Translations under genes and position numbers: made by a program
DNA from: Bog-473 sp963834405
GTDB taxonomy: Bacteria > Actinomycetota > Acidimicrobiia > Acidimicrobiales > RAAP-2
Direction of reading: 5' to 3'
Assembly: GCA_963834405.1 (NCBI GenBank)
Contig: CAWIBX010000007.1
Location: 434,001 to 498,000 of the forward strand
Length of the DNA: 64,000 bases
Notes under the pieces: generated by a model
What the model was told of the DNA's origin: nothing
Databases searched by the model: none
What the model saw: only the letters and a program-made list of their open reading frames with translations
In this document: positions 16,755 through 25,911 of the stretch, piece after piece
How the letters are laid out: the number at the start of each line of letters is the position of its first letter
Position numbering within the stretch: position 1 is the stretch's first letter

Positions 16755-18250
16755 CGGACGAGCCCGGGCCGTCGGTCGCCGAGGCGGAGCGGCCGTGGAC
16801 ATGGACGTGGGACCGCCTGCTCATAGAGCCGCGGCGGCCGCAGGCGATCCGGGAGCGGTCCGACGCCCACTGGTTCGCCGTCGCCGCCGTGTGCGTGGGC
16901 GCTTTCATGGGGCAGCTGGACGCCTCCATCGTGACGGTCGCGCTTCCCACGCTGCAGCGGACCTTCGACGCCTCCATCGGGGCGGTGACGTGGGTGGGCC
17001 TGTCGTACCTGTTGGTGTTGGTGGCGAGCGTGACGGCGATCGGGCGGTTCGCGGACATGTGGGGGCGCAAGCTGCTCTACGTCTACGGGTTCCTGATCTT
17101 CGTTGGGGCGTCGGCGTTGTGCGGCGTGGCGCCGTCGCTCGGCCTGCTGTGCGGGGCGCGGGGCTTGCAGGCGATCGGGGCGGCGATGCTGCAGGCGAAC
17201 TCGCTGGCCATCATCGTGCTGGTGGTGCCGGGACGGGCCTTGGGGCGGGCCATCGGGTTGCAGGGCGCGGCGCAGGCGCTGGGGCTGGCGATGGGCCCGA
17301 CCGTGGGCGGCCTGCTGCTGGCGGCGGGCGGGTGGCGCTGGATCTTCTTCGTCAACGTGCCCTTCGGGCTGTTCGGGGCGGTGGCGGCGGTGCTGCTGGT
17401 GCCCCGATCGCGTGACCTGGCGGCGCGGGTGCGCTTCGACTGGGTGGGGCTGGCGTTGTTCTTCCCGGCGGTGGTGGCGCTGCTGTGTGGTATCTCGTTC
17501 GGGGCGTCGGAGGGGTGGAGCTCGGCGTTGATCGTGGGCCTGTTCGTGGCGTCCCTCGTCCTTGGATTTGGGTTCGTGTGGTGGGAGCGCAGGCAGCGGG
17601 ACCCGATGCTCGACCTGCACCTGTTCCGGAACGGGCGCTTCTCGTCGGGGATTGCGAGTGGGATGGGGTCGTACCTCGTGATGTTCGGCGTGCTGCTGCT
17701 GGTGCCCTTCTACTTCGAGCGCGGGCTGGGCCTGGGGACGGCCCGGTCGGGGCTGGAGCTCATGGCGATGCCGCTGGCGTTCGGCGTGGTGGCGCCCCTG
17801 GCGGGACGACTGGCCGACCGGGTGGGGGCGCGGCCCTTGACCGTGACGGGGATGGCGCTGGTGGCGGCCGGGTTGGTCCTACTGGGGGCGTTTCGGCCGC
17901 CGACTTGGTGGTTCCTGGTCCTTTTGGCGCTCGTCGGGGTGGGGATGGGCCTGTTCACCTCGCCGAACAACGCGTCGATCATGGGTGCGGCGCCGGGACA
18001 GCAGGCCGGCGTGGCGTCGGGCGTGCTGAACATGACGCGCGGGATGGGGACGGCGCTGGGGCTGGCGCTGACGGGGTCGGTGTTCGTCGTGGCGGGGGGC
18101 GACATGGTCGGTGTCAGCGGGTCCGGGGCGTCGCACGCCTTCTCGGTGACGGCTTTCGTATTGGCCGGGGTGGCGGCGGCGTCCGGCGTGGTGTCGGCGC
18201 TGCGCTCGAACGGGAGGCTGGCGTCGGCGCCCTTGTCGTCGGTCGAATGA
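16751..18250 (+). CDS. MFS transporter, EmrB/QacA (DHA2) family
   Basis: 499 aa, about 14 membrane helices. MGQLDASIVTVALPTLQRTF in helix 1 is the DHA2 signature, and GRFADMWGRKLLYVYG is the loop 2-3 motif A. GPTVGGLLLAAGGWRWIFFV marks the helix 5 region (motif C area). Proton-driven exporters of this type remove drugs or lipophilic compounds, though a few carry sugars or glycosides. The start is TTG at 16751, overlapping the GH3 stop codon, so translation is coupled to it. The N-terminus (about 45 residues) is cytoplasmic and charged. Confidence 0.9.
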   Translation: MTDEPGPSVAEAERPWTWTWDRLLIEPRRPQAIRERSDAHWFAVAAVCVGAFMGQLDASIVTVALPTLQRTFDASIGAVTWVGLSYLLVLVASVTAIGRFADMWGRKLLYVYGFLIFVGASALCGVAPSLGLLCGARGLQAIGAAMLQANSLAIIVLVVPGRALGRAIGLQGAAQALGLAMGPTVGGLLLAAGGWRWIFFVNVPFGLFGAVAAVLLVPRSRDLAARVRFDWVGLALFFPAVVALLCGISFGASEGWSSALIVGLFVASLVLGFGFVWWERRQRDPMLDLHLFRNGRFSSGIASGMGSYLVMFGVLLLVPFYFERGLGLGTARSGLELMAMPLAFGVVAPLAGRLADRVGARPLTVTGMALVAAGLVLLGAFRPPTWWFLVLLALVGVGMGLFTSPNNASIMGAAPGQQAGVASGVLNMTRGMGTALGLALTGSVFVVAGGDMVGVSGSGASHAFSVTAFVLAGVAAASGVVSALRSNGRLASAPLSSVE

Positions 18251-18310
18251 CCGCGTGACGAAGATTTCTGCGCGCAACGTCGGCGGGGTGGTGGGACCGT
18301 TCTCCGGGCG

Positions 18311-19537
18311 ATGGCAGAGACCCCGGCCCCCGACCCGAACCTCCTTCTGCTGGAGCCGTTGCTCGGCCCGGTCCCGGTGGCGTCGCTCTCCGACGAGGAG
18401 ATGGGCCAGCGCCTGGACTTGCTCTTCCGCCTGCGGGCGGCGGCGGAGGGCCGCATCCTGGAGCTGCTGGGCGAGGCGGGGCGGCGGGAGTCGTTCAGGG
18501 AGGACGGCGCCACGGGGATCGAGCAGTGGGTGGTCGAGCGCTTCGGTGTCTCGCAGCCGACGGCCCGGGCCTACGGGCACGTGGCCGAGCGGGTGTGGGA
18601 CTTCCCGCACCTGACGGCGTCGCTGTGCGAGGGGGAGATCAGCTTTGACAAGCTGCGGACGGTCATCGAGGTCGCCACGCCCGAGACCGAACGGGAGCTC
18701 CGGGCGCAGGCGAAGACGCGTTCGGTGCGCGAGCTCGCCGACCTCGTACGGTCGGTGCGGGCGGAGCGCGGCCCGGCGCTGGAGCGGCGGGCCGAGAAGG
18801 ACTACGAGCTGCGGTCGTTGCGGTTCAACGACCAGTTCCGCACCGTGACGGCGCAGTTGCCTCCCGAGAGCTACGTCGAGACGAAGGCGTGTCTGGAGAG
18901 CCGGGCGCGTGAACTCCCGTCCGACGGTGAGACGGCCTGGGACCAGCGACTGTGCGATGCCTTCCTGCAGACGATCCGCTCGTCGGGGAACGGCGCGGGG
19001 ACGTACGTCGTCGTGGCGCACGTCCCGCTGCGGGCGTTGGTCGACGAGGCGGGCCAGACGACGGACCTGGCCGGGGACCTGGAGCGGGGCGAGCTGATCA
19101 GCAGCGAGACGGTACGCCGGATCGCCTGCGACGCGACCATCACGATCGCGGTGGACGACGACGACGGCCACACGATGTACGAGGGGCGGACCCGGCGGGA
19201 CCCGACGGGCGCCCAACGCAGGGAGGTATGGCGCCGGGACCGACATTGCCGCTTCCCGGGGTGTACCAACGCGACGTTCGCGCACGTCCACCACATGGTG
19301 CCCTGGGTGCCGGACGGGCTGACCGACCTTCCCAACCTGGTGTTGCTCTGCGAACACCACCATCGACGCCTGCACAGCAAGCAGTGGCGCATGTCCGGGG
19401 ACGCGTGCAAGGAGCTGAGCTTCGTCGGGCCGACGGGGCGGGTGATGACCTCCCGGCCGTCGCCGATGTGGACCGCCGCGACCGATGGACGGGCAGGACG
19501 GGGCGGTACTACACCCGGTCGAGCTCCAGCATCTTGA
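18311..19537 (+). CDS. DUF222 / HNH endonuclease domain protein (13E12-like)
   Basis: 408 aa. The DUF222 region covers about residues 20-290. The HNH domain follows at about 309-360: RDRHCRFPGC supplies the first zinc cysteines, HVHHMVPW holds the catalytic His, and LLCEHHHRRLH closes the motif. Proteins of this kind are multi-copy in actinobacteria (the 13E12 repeat family of mycobacteria) and are often linked to mobile DNA; their biological role is unsettled. It is intact, and sits between the GH3/MFS pair and the minus-strand flippase gene. Confidence 0.9.
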   Translation: MAETPAPDPNLLLLEPLLGPVPVASLSDEEMGQRLDLLFRLRAAAEGRILELLGEAGRRESFREDGATGIEQWVVERFGVSQPTARAYGHVAERVWDFPHLTASLCEGEISFDKLRTVIEVATPETERELRAQAKTRSVRELADLVRSVRAERGPALERRAEKDYELRSLRFNDQFRTVTAQLPPESYVETKACLESRARELPSDGETAWDQRLCDAFLQTIRSSGNGAGTYVVVAHVPLRALVDEAGQTTDLAGDLERGELISSETVRRIACDATITIAVDDDDGHTMYEGRTRRDPTGAQRREVWRRDRHCRFPGCTNATFAHVHHMVPWVPDGLTDLPNLVLLCEHHHRRLHSKQWRMSGDACKELSFVGPTGRVMTSRPSPMWTAATDGRAGRGGTTPGRAPAS

Positions 19538-19577
19538 CGGTGTCCGACATGCGGCCCTGCGAGATCTGCCGGCCCGA

Positions 19578-21032
19578 CTAGGGCTCCGCGACCTCAATGA
19601 CGGGGTCGAACGGTTCGCCGCCGGGGGTGTACCGGCGGGCGGCCCGGACGAGGACGGCCCAGCCGGCGACCGCGTAAATGACGAACCCGACGCAGAGCCC
19701 GGCGGCGGCGGCCTGGACACCCCAGAGGACTGCGCCGCCCATGCAGCAGACGAACAGCAACGGGATCATGACGAGGGCGAGGTGGAGGTTCTCGCGGGCG
19801 GCCCGGATGGCCCGCAGTCCCGAGGTGGCGGCGCCGGAGATCGCGCTCAGGGCGAAGCTGAGCCCGATGAAGGGGACGAGGCGGCGGGCCGCCGGCCAGG
19901 CGGGGCCGAGGGCCTTCGTCATGGCGTGGACGGGCGCGAAGTAGACGGCGAGCATCCAGAGCACGGTGACCGCGGCGGTCGCCAGCCCGCCCACGAGGAC
20001 GAACCGCATCGCCCGGCGCGTGTCCACCTGGAAGGCCTTGGCGGCCAGGGCGATCATGGCCGTAAGGATGCCGGCTCCCATGACGGCGATGGGGCCGAAG
20101 GCCAGCTGGGCCAGCTTGAACTGCCCGATGACGGCGACCGAGAAGACCAGGATGAACAGGTAGACGATCACGTACGTCCACGAGGTGACGAGCAACGACT
20201 GGCCGGCGAAGCGGACGCCGACCGCGCGCTCGGAGTGGTACCAGAAGCGGACCAGCTCGGCGACGCCGTGCCGGGCGACGTGGTTCCACAGCGCGTACAG
20301 ACCGACGACGGCGCCGGCGGCGGCCCAGCCGCCGAAGATCCAGGGCAGCGTCGTGAGGCCGGCGTGGCGCAGGTCGACGTAGGTGCCGACGAAGATGAGG
20401 AGCCAGACCGTATCGAGCCAGATGGAATAGAGGGGGTTGTAGCGGCTTATCCCGATGTAGCGCGCGTAGTCCTGACAGGCCATGAGCGGGAACGCAGCCG
20501 CGAAGATCAGGAATGTGAGCCGGAACTCGGGGCTCAGCAGCAGGCCGGCGGCGGCGATGACGATGGAGACCGCGACGGCGTACAGCACCGCCGACACGAA
20601 CCCCGCCTGCTCGAAGCGCCCCATGACCGTGTCGTCGGATTCGTGGCGGGTGAGGAGGCAGTCGCTGGTCAGGCTGCGGACCAAGGTCTGGGCCAGGATG
20701 TACGTGGTCGTAAGTACGGCGAACACGCCGAGGACGTGGGCGTCGCTGTAGTGGGCGACGATGATGGCGAGCGCGAAGTTCGACAGGCTCGAGGCACCCT
20801 GGTCGACGACCGTGAGCAGCATGACGCACTGCTTCGATGCGGTGGCACGCTTCGAGACGGGGACGACGTTCGATGGTGGCGATGGCGATGGCGGACGGCG
20901 GGCGCGGACGGCCCCTCCGTCCCGGGGGCGGGTGTGTACGTGGGTGGTCGGGATCGTCGTCATCGTCGAGCTGGTCGTGATCGCAGCCGCGCCGTCGGGA
21001 GCGTGACTGGGTTCGGTAGTCAGGCTCTCCAT
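19578..21032 (-). CDS. Wzx-like polysaccharide flippase
   Basis: 484 aa with 12 or more hydrophobic helices and few charges within them (LLTVVDQGASSLSNFALAII at about residue 72 opens helix 1). This pattern matches the MOP superfamily of lipid-linked oligosaccharide flippases. The first 60 residues are a Thr/Pro/Arg-rich extension of doubtful reality, and a start nearer the KRATASKQ segment is possible. It would flip undecaprenyl-diphosphate-linked repeat units to the outer face for polymerisation by the Wzy-like protein at 27729. The next gene upstream is the epimerase, 13 bp away, likely co-transcribed. Confidence 0.78.
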   Translation of the reverse strand: MESLTTEPSHAPDGAAAITTSSTMTTIPTTHVHTRPRDGGAVRARRPPSPSPPSNVVPVSKRATASKQCVMLLTVVDQGASSLSNFALAIIVAHYSDAHVLGVFAVLTTTYILAQTLVRSLTSDCLLTRHESDDTVMGRFEQAGFVSAVLYAVAVSIVIAAAGLLLSPEFRLTFLIFAAAFPLMACQDYARYIGISRYNPLYSIWLDTVWLLIFVGTYVDLRHAGLTTLPWIFGGWAAAGAVVGLYALWNHVARHGVAELVRFWYHSERAVGVRFAGQSLLVTSWTYVIVYLFILVFSVAVIGQFKLAQLAFGPIAVMGAGILTAMIALAAKAFQVDTRRAMRFVLVGGLATAAVTVLWMLAVYFAPVHAMTKALGPAWPAARRLVPFIGLSFALSAISGAATSGLRAIRAARENLHLALVMIPLLFVCCMGGAVLWGVQAAAAGLCVGFVIYAVAGWAVLVRAARRYTPGGEPFDPVIEVAEP

Positions 21033-21045
21033 CGGTCAGGACATG

Positions 21046-22032
21046 TCAGCGGGTGATCGGCTCCGCCCCCGAGCTCATCTGGTCGAAGATCCACTTGTAG
21101 GTGTTCCGCAGGCCGTCCTCGAGGCTGATGGACGGGGCCCACCCGAGGCGCTCCCGGATGAGGGTGTTGTCGCTGTTGCGACCCCGGACGCCCTGAGGCG
21201 CCGTCAGGTCGTAGTGACGACGGAGCGTGACGCCGGCGAGCTCCTCGACGATGTCGACGAGCTCGTTGATCGTGACCAGCTGCTCGCTGCCGATGTTGAG
21301 CGGCTCCCGGACGTCGGACGCGGTCAGGCGCAGCGTCCCCTCCAGGCAGTCATCGATATACGTGAACGACCGCGTCTGCAGGCCGTCGCCCCAGATCTCT
21401 ATCTCCTTGGTGCCGCTGAGCACGGCGGCCGCCACCTTGCGGCAGATGGCCGCCGGCGCCTTCTCCCGGCCGCCGTCGTACGTCGCCAGGGGCCCGTAGA
21501 CGTTGTGGTAGCGGGCAACCCGGGTCTCGAGGCCGAAGTCCTCGTAGAAGTGGCGGCACATGCGCTCGCCGAAGAGCTTCTCCCACCCGTAGCCGTCCTC
21601 CGGCGTGGCCGGGTACGCATCCGCCTCCCGCAGCGGCTCGACCTCGGGCGACTCCTGCTTGCCCGCCGCGTACACGCACGCGGACGACGAGTAGAAGAAG
21701 CGCTGGACGCCGGCCTGGCGGGCCGCCTCGAGCATGTGCGTCGAGATCAACACCGACAGCATGCACAGCGCCTTGTTGTTCTCGATGAACCCCATGCCCC
21801 CCATGTCCGCGGCCAGGTTGTAGACGACGTCGACGCCTTCGCAGGCGTCGCGGCAGGCGGCGAGGTCCTGCAGGTCGGAGCAGCGGCTGTCGACGTCGTC
21901 GAAGCACTGGTACCACTGGTCGCGGGGGACCCGGTCGACGCCCCTGATGTCGCCTAACCCGCCCTCGCGCAGGCGCGCCACCAGGTGGCCGCCGATGAAG
22001 CCGCCGGCGCCGGTCACCAACACTCGTGTCAT
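21046..22032 (-). CDS. GDP-mannose 3,5-epimerase-like NAD-dependent epimerase
   Basis: 328 aa extended SDR. GAGGFIGGHL (residues 8-17) is the NAD loop. YNLAADMGGMGFIENNKA is characteristic of GDP-mannose 3,5-epimerase and its close relatives. YGWEK carries the catalytic Tyr-Lys, and a serine run SSSACVYA precedes it. It would convert GDP-mannose toward GDP-L-galactose or GDP-gulose, or act on a related NDP-sugar, to feed the glycosyltransferases nearby. Start is the ATG at 22032. Likely an operon with the flippase downstream. Confidence 0.85.
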   Translation of the reverse strand: MTRVLVTGAGGFIGGHLVARLREGGLGDIRGVDRVPRDQWYQCFDDVDSRCSDLQDLAACRDACEGVDVVYNLAADMGGMGFIENNKALCMLSVLISTHMLEAARQAGVQRFFYSSSACVYAAGKQESPEVEPLREADAYPATPEDGYGWEKLFGERMCRHFYEDFGLETRVARYHNVYGPLATYDGGREKAPAAICRKVAAAVLSGTKEIEIWGDGLQTRSFTYIDDCLEGTLRLTASDVREPLNIGSEQLVTINELVDIVEELAGVTLRRHYDLTAPQGVRGRNSDNTLIRERLGWAPSISLEDGLRNTYKWIFDQMSSGAEPITR

Positions 22033-22112
22033 TGAGATCGGTCTCCCTTTCGTCGGAGCCGACGCCGCCGGGACACTGTCGTGTGCGGTCCAGCGGTGCC
22101 GCTGCGATCATG

Positions 22113-22131
22113 TCCGGTGCCCTCCACCGGA
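22113..22131. other. Perfect 7-bp stem-loop between epimerase and glycosyltransferase genes
   Basis: TCCGGTG (22113-22119) pairs with CACCGGA (22125-22131) around a 5-nt loop. It lies downstream of the minus-strand glycosyltransferase and upstream of the epimerase. No T-tract follows on either strand, so it may be mRNA structure rather than a terminator. Confidence 0.35.
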
Positions 22132-22194
22132 GCCTTCGTCTGGATGGTTTCTGCTTGGTTCAGCGCGTCAATTCGGTTACCTGGGTCAACGGGG

Positions 22195-23511
22195 TTAACT
22201 GGCAGCCCGCCGCGCCGGTTCTGCCCACGACCACGCGGTGGCTTCCACAAGGACCGGAAGTGCGTACGCGGGGGCGGCGACCGGGGCGTAGGCGTCGAAG
22301 AGCCGGAGGAACCGGTCGGCGGCCACCTCCGGGCTGAAGGTCTGTTCGGCGTAGCGGCGTCCGGCCTCGGCCATGCGCCGGCAGCGGGGGGCGTCGTTGA
22401 GGAGCTCCGCGACCTCGGGCGCGATGTCGCGGCGGTCGGCCGGATGGACGACCGCGCCGGCGCCGTGGGTGAGGAGGATGTCCGCCACGGAATTGTCGGG
22501 GGACAGGACTCCCACGACGGGGCGCTCGGCGCAGAGGTAGGTGAGGACCTTGGAGGGCACCGAGAAGCGGGAGGCGTCGGGCTCGAGGATGGCGACGAGG
22601 ACGTCGGCGCTCGCCATGACGTCGGGCAGGTCCTCGTAGGGCTGGAAGTCGAGCAGGACGAGGTTGTCGGCCAGCTGGTCGCGCTTCCACTCCTCGAGCC
22701 ACTCGCGGCCCTTGCCCTCGGAGACGACGACGAGGCGGGCGTCGGGGTGCGAGACGCGGAGCTGCGCCGAGATGAGGGCGAGGATGGACGGGTCGTGCTT
22801 GAGCCCGAGGGTCCCCGAGTACAGGACGACGGGGCGGCCGCGCAGGCCCATGCGGTCGGACCACTGGTTGCGGCGGGGGCGGACGGGGAGCTCGTCTATG
22901 GGCGCCCAGTTCGGGACAACAGTCGTCTTGTGCGCGACGCCCCACGCACCGAGGCGTTCGACGAAGGTGGGCGAGATGGCGACGATGGCGGCGCTGCGCT
23001 GTGCGATGGTGCGCTCGACGCGGGCGGCGAGGCGGGCGATGACACGCCCGACGATGGGCAGGCGGTTCCGCGCGGTGGCGCCGATGGCCTCGGAGTAGAT
23101 GTCCTGCTGCCAGAACACCATGGGGATGCCCCGACGGGAGAGCCGCCGGGCGAGGCACGCGTGCGCGAGGAGGGGCACGTTGCTGATGACCGCGACCGCC
23201 GGTCTGTGGGCGGCGATGTGACGGGCGGCGGTGCGGCCGTAGGCGAGCTCCTGGCGGATGCGGGTGAAGAACGAGTACTTGTCGAACGTGTCCCGCATCG
23301 GGACGGACTCGAAGCGGAGGGTGTCGGGGTCGCCGGCCTGGTGGCGGAGTGAGCCCCGGCCCGTGGTGTAGGAGGGGCAGTGCTGGTGGGTGACGTGGTA
23401 TCCACGGCGGGCGAGGGCGCGGCTGAGCTGGGCCTGCCCGGGATGGCCGGAGTAGTCGTGGACGACGACGCGCGAAGACGGCGAAGTGTCGCGGCCGTGC
23501 AGCCCTGCCAT
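22195..23511 (-). CDS. Glycosyltransferase family 4 (WbuB-like)
   Basis: 438 aa. YSGHPGQAQLSRALARRGYH near residue 20 is the donor-loop side of the N-terminal domain, and WQQDIYSEA (about 117-125) is seen in WbuB-type enzymes that add N-acetylfucosamine-like sugars. LYSGTLGLKHDPSILA (about residue 228) opens the second domain. The E-x7-E motif is replaced by a variant around RFSVPSKVLTYLCAERPVVG. Start taken at the ATG at 23511. Monocistronic on the minus strand, 163 bp from the epimerase. Confidence 0.87.
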   Translation of the reverse strand: MAGLHGRDTSPSSRVVVHDYSGHPGQAQLSRALARRGYHVTHQHCPSYTTGRGSLRHQAGDPDTLRFESVPMRDTFDKYSFFTRIRQELAYGRTAARHIAAHRPAVAVISNVPLLAHACLARRLSRRGIPMVFWQQDIYSEAIGATARNRLPIVGRVIARLAARVERTIAQRSAAIVAISPTFVERLGAWGVAHKTTVVPNWAPIDELPVRPRRNQWSDRMGLRGRPVVLYSGTLGLKHDPSILALISAQLRVSHPDARLVVVSEGKGREWLEEWKRDQLADNLVLLDFQPYEDLPDVMASADVLVAILEPDASRFSVPSKVLTYLCAERPVVGVLSPDNSVADILLTHGAGAVVHPADRRDIAPEVAELLNDAPRCRRMAEAGRRYAEQTFSPEVAADRFLRLFDAYAPVAAPAYALPVLVEATAWSWAEPARRAAS

Positions 23512-23639
23512 GTCACCCCCGGTCCTCGTGTGAATCCGCTCACGTGGGTAACTGGCTGGGGCGCGGAACCTTGCCGTGACGGGGGGTGGTTTCTACGAGG
23601 TCGTGAATGGCAATGGGAGTTGCAAGAGGGCCGGACCGT

Positions 23640-24835
23640 TCAGAGCAGGTCGTCGAGAAACCGGGCGACGGCGGCGGGGTCGACGCGCACGTCGGACGCG
23701 ACGCCGTTGTTGCTCGACCGAACGCGCGTTGGGAGCCCATCGCCAATGACGTAGTGGTAGCGCAGGCCTTCGACCGTCGAGGCCAGGGCCCAGTAGCAGA
23801 CGTTGACGTATTCCGGGGGGAACAGCTCGACGACGGCGGCACCGGGCGGGCAGAACGCGATGTTCGTCAGGCCGGCACCGTGGGCGCCGACGACGCACTG
23901 GGCCTCGGCGAAGAGGCGAATCTGCTCCGCGACCGGCAGTTCTCCGGGGTCGACGCGGACGAAGCCGTGGGGCTCGAGCGCCTGCAACAGCTCGGCCTCG
24001 TTGTCGACCCGGCGGGTGTGCTTGGAAGCCCCCCGCGTCACGTAGAGGCGGCGGGACGGGGTGGCCGTCCCGGAAGGGAGGAAGTGGGCACGCAACCACG
24101 GGACGATCCAGGGGGGCGTGCGCAGGTGGGCGTCGGGGACAGAGGGGACGACCAGCTCGGCAGCGCGGACGTGGGGGTAGCGCAGGCAGCGTTCGGCGGG
24201 GATGCCGAGGCGGTCGAGCAGCTCGGCCTGGAAGCGCGTGGTGCGGTTGACGACGAACACGGCGCGCTCGGTGTCCACGCCGGCCCGGCGGAGGAGTTCG
24301 AGCCGGGGCAGGACGTCAGTGAGGAAGTGGTAGTAGTTGTCGCTCCCCCGGGTGGTCAGGACGCTCACGGGGCCGGCGACGTCGTGGATCTCGGGGAGGC
24401 GGGCCCGCAGGAAGATCGGGTGTTGCGACGCGTGGAACGTCCCGTAGTACGGGGACAGGTCGTAGAGCAGGGTGTCGTCGGGCGTGACGACGGCGCCGTA
24501 GTGGTCGACGACCCGCCCGTGCGGGATGCGGGCGACGATCTTGGCCGGGATGTGCGCCAGCCGGTAGGCGGCGAACTGCGGGTGGCCGGCGGGGAGTCCT
24601 GCGGGCAGCGGGCGCTCGAGCTCGTAGACGGGCTCGACCTCGACGACGCCGATCCCGAGATCGGGATGGGTGCCGGCGTAGGCCGTCGTGGACTCGCTGA
24701 AATGGCGCGGGGCGCGGGCCGCTGTCCGGTACCGGGCAGGCGGCGGGTGACGGGGCCGACGGCCTGGGTCAGCCGGACGACTCCCGCCTTCGCGTACGGG
24801 AACAGCGGGCGGAGCTGGGACGGAAGTCGGATCAT
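23640..24835 (-). CDS. Glycosyltransferase family 61, probable frameshift near the start
   Basis: The intact part covers DNYYHFLTDVLPRLELL, SRRLYVTRGA and VVGAHGAGLTNIAFCPPGA, the DUF563/GT61 hallmarks, down to LDDLL at 23640. In that frame the first 75 residues back to an ATG at 24935 are Arg/Pro-rich and implausible. In the neighbouring frame an ATG at 24835 starts MIRLPSQLRPLFPYAKAGVV, a natural N-terminus that runs to about 24720. A one-base change between about 24703 and 24725 would join them. Either the gene is broken or the base call is wrong. GT61 enzymes add pentoses or hexoses to glycans. Confidence 0.7.
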
Positions 24836-24849
24836 TGACGTGTCGTGTC

Positions 24850-24866
24850 GTACGCATGACGCGTAC
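24850..24866. promoter_or_regulatory. Inverted repeat between divergent GT61 and FkbM genes
   Basis: GTACGC (24850-24855) and GCGTAC (24861-24866) form a perfect dyad with a 5-nt spacer, inside the 109-bp gap between two divergent start codons. It is well placed as an operator for both promoters, but the regulator is unknown. Confidence 0.35.
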
Positions 24867-24944
24867 AGGGTGGGGCGAGACGCTACCTCCCCGGCCGCAC
24901 CCGTTCGATCCCTCCCCGGCGCATCGGCTAGACACACACTCCGC

Positions 24945-25904
24945 ATGGGCATCACCCGGACGATCTCACGCTCGACGTACTGGGTGCGAGAGATCTATGC
25001 GCACCCGGCCAACCAGGGCGCCCGCCTGGCCGCGGTACGTCGTGCGGCGCGCTGGCACTGGCGCACCCGGGGCGGCGCGCCGGTCGAGGCGCTCGTGACG
25101 GTCGACGGCCGGACCACGATCCTGGCCCGGCCGGGTCAGTTCAGCGCGGTGTGGACCCTGTACGACGGGATCCACGAGTGGGAGGAGCTGCAGTTCTGCT
25201 TCCGGTTCCTGCGGCCGGGCGACCTCTTCGTAGATGTCGGAGCCAACGTCGGGGTCTTCTCCGCGCTGGTGGGGACGCGCCTCCCGGGGGTACGGACCAT
25301 TGCGATAGAGCCGTTCCCTCCCGTACGCGACGACCTCGTGACGAACCTGGGGTTGAACCACTTCGAAGGCCCGGTGACCATCGTCGGCGCCGCGGTCAGC
25401 GAGGAGCCCGGAGAGGCGGTCTTCGAGGTCCTCGAGCGGGACGTCCTCAACCGTCTGGCACCGCAGGGGGCGGTCGGCGAGTCGCAGGCGGGCCTACAGG
25501 TCGACGTGACCACGCTGGACGACCTCGTAGACGAGGTCCCAGCGCTGATCAAGATCGACGTCGAAGGGTCGGAACTCCTTGTCATGCGCGGGGCCCGTCG
25601 TCTGTTGAAGGAGCACTCCCCCGCCCTGTTGTTCGAGTTGTGCGGTCACGGATCGCAGTTCGGCGTGAGACCGGCCGACATCCGTTCCTTCCTCAGCGAC
25701 TTCGGCTACGGCATCTACCTGCTGGACGGCGCACTCTCGCCGTGGGAGTCCGACGGCTTGCCCCCGACGCCCAACGTGGTGGCGTCGGCCGACATTGGCA
25801 GCGTCCGGGCCCGGTTGGAGTCTCCCGGTGATGCGCCGGCGACGCCGCCGGTGCCGGTACGCGTCTCGTATCGGCGGCGCACCACGGCCGGCGCTTCACG
25901 CTGA
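24945..25904 (+). CDS. FkbM-family methyltransferase
   Basis: 319 aa. LFVDVGANVGVFSALVG (about 95-111) is the SAM-binding motif I, followed by AIEPFPPVRDDL with the acidic residue that binds the ribose. LIKIDVEGSELLVMRGA (about 200-216) is the family's hallmark. FkbM-type enzymes O-methylate sugars or polyketides, so this one probably methylates a glycan residue. I chose the ATG at 24945 (MGITRTISRSTYWVREIYAH); the frame stays open far upstream but that part is antisense to GT61. A GT4 gene follows 7 bp later. Confidence 0.88.
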   Translation: MGITRTISRSTYWVREIYAHPANQGARLAAVRRAARWHWRTRGGAPVEALVTVDGRTTILARPGQFSAVWTLYDGIHEWEELQFCFRFLRPGDLFVDVGANVGVFSALVGTRLPGVRTIAIEPFPPVRDDLVTNLGLNHFEGPVTIVGAAVSEEPGEAVFEVLERDVLNRLAPQGAVGESQAGLQVDVTTLDDLVDEVPALIKIDVEGSELLVMRGARRLLKEHSPALLFELCGHGSQFGVRPADIRSFLSDFGYGIYLLDGALSPWESDGLPPTPNVVASADIGSVRARLESPGDAPATPPVPVRVSYRRRTTAGASR

Positions 25905-25911
25905 GGCTCCC

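Noticed and set aside
23607..24944. Upstream half of the 765-codon open frame ending in the FkbM gene
   Set aside because: It lies antisense to the GT61 gene and has no recognisable domain. The FkbM protein has a natural start at 24945.
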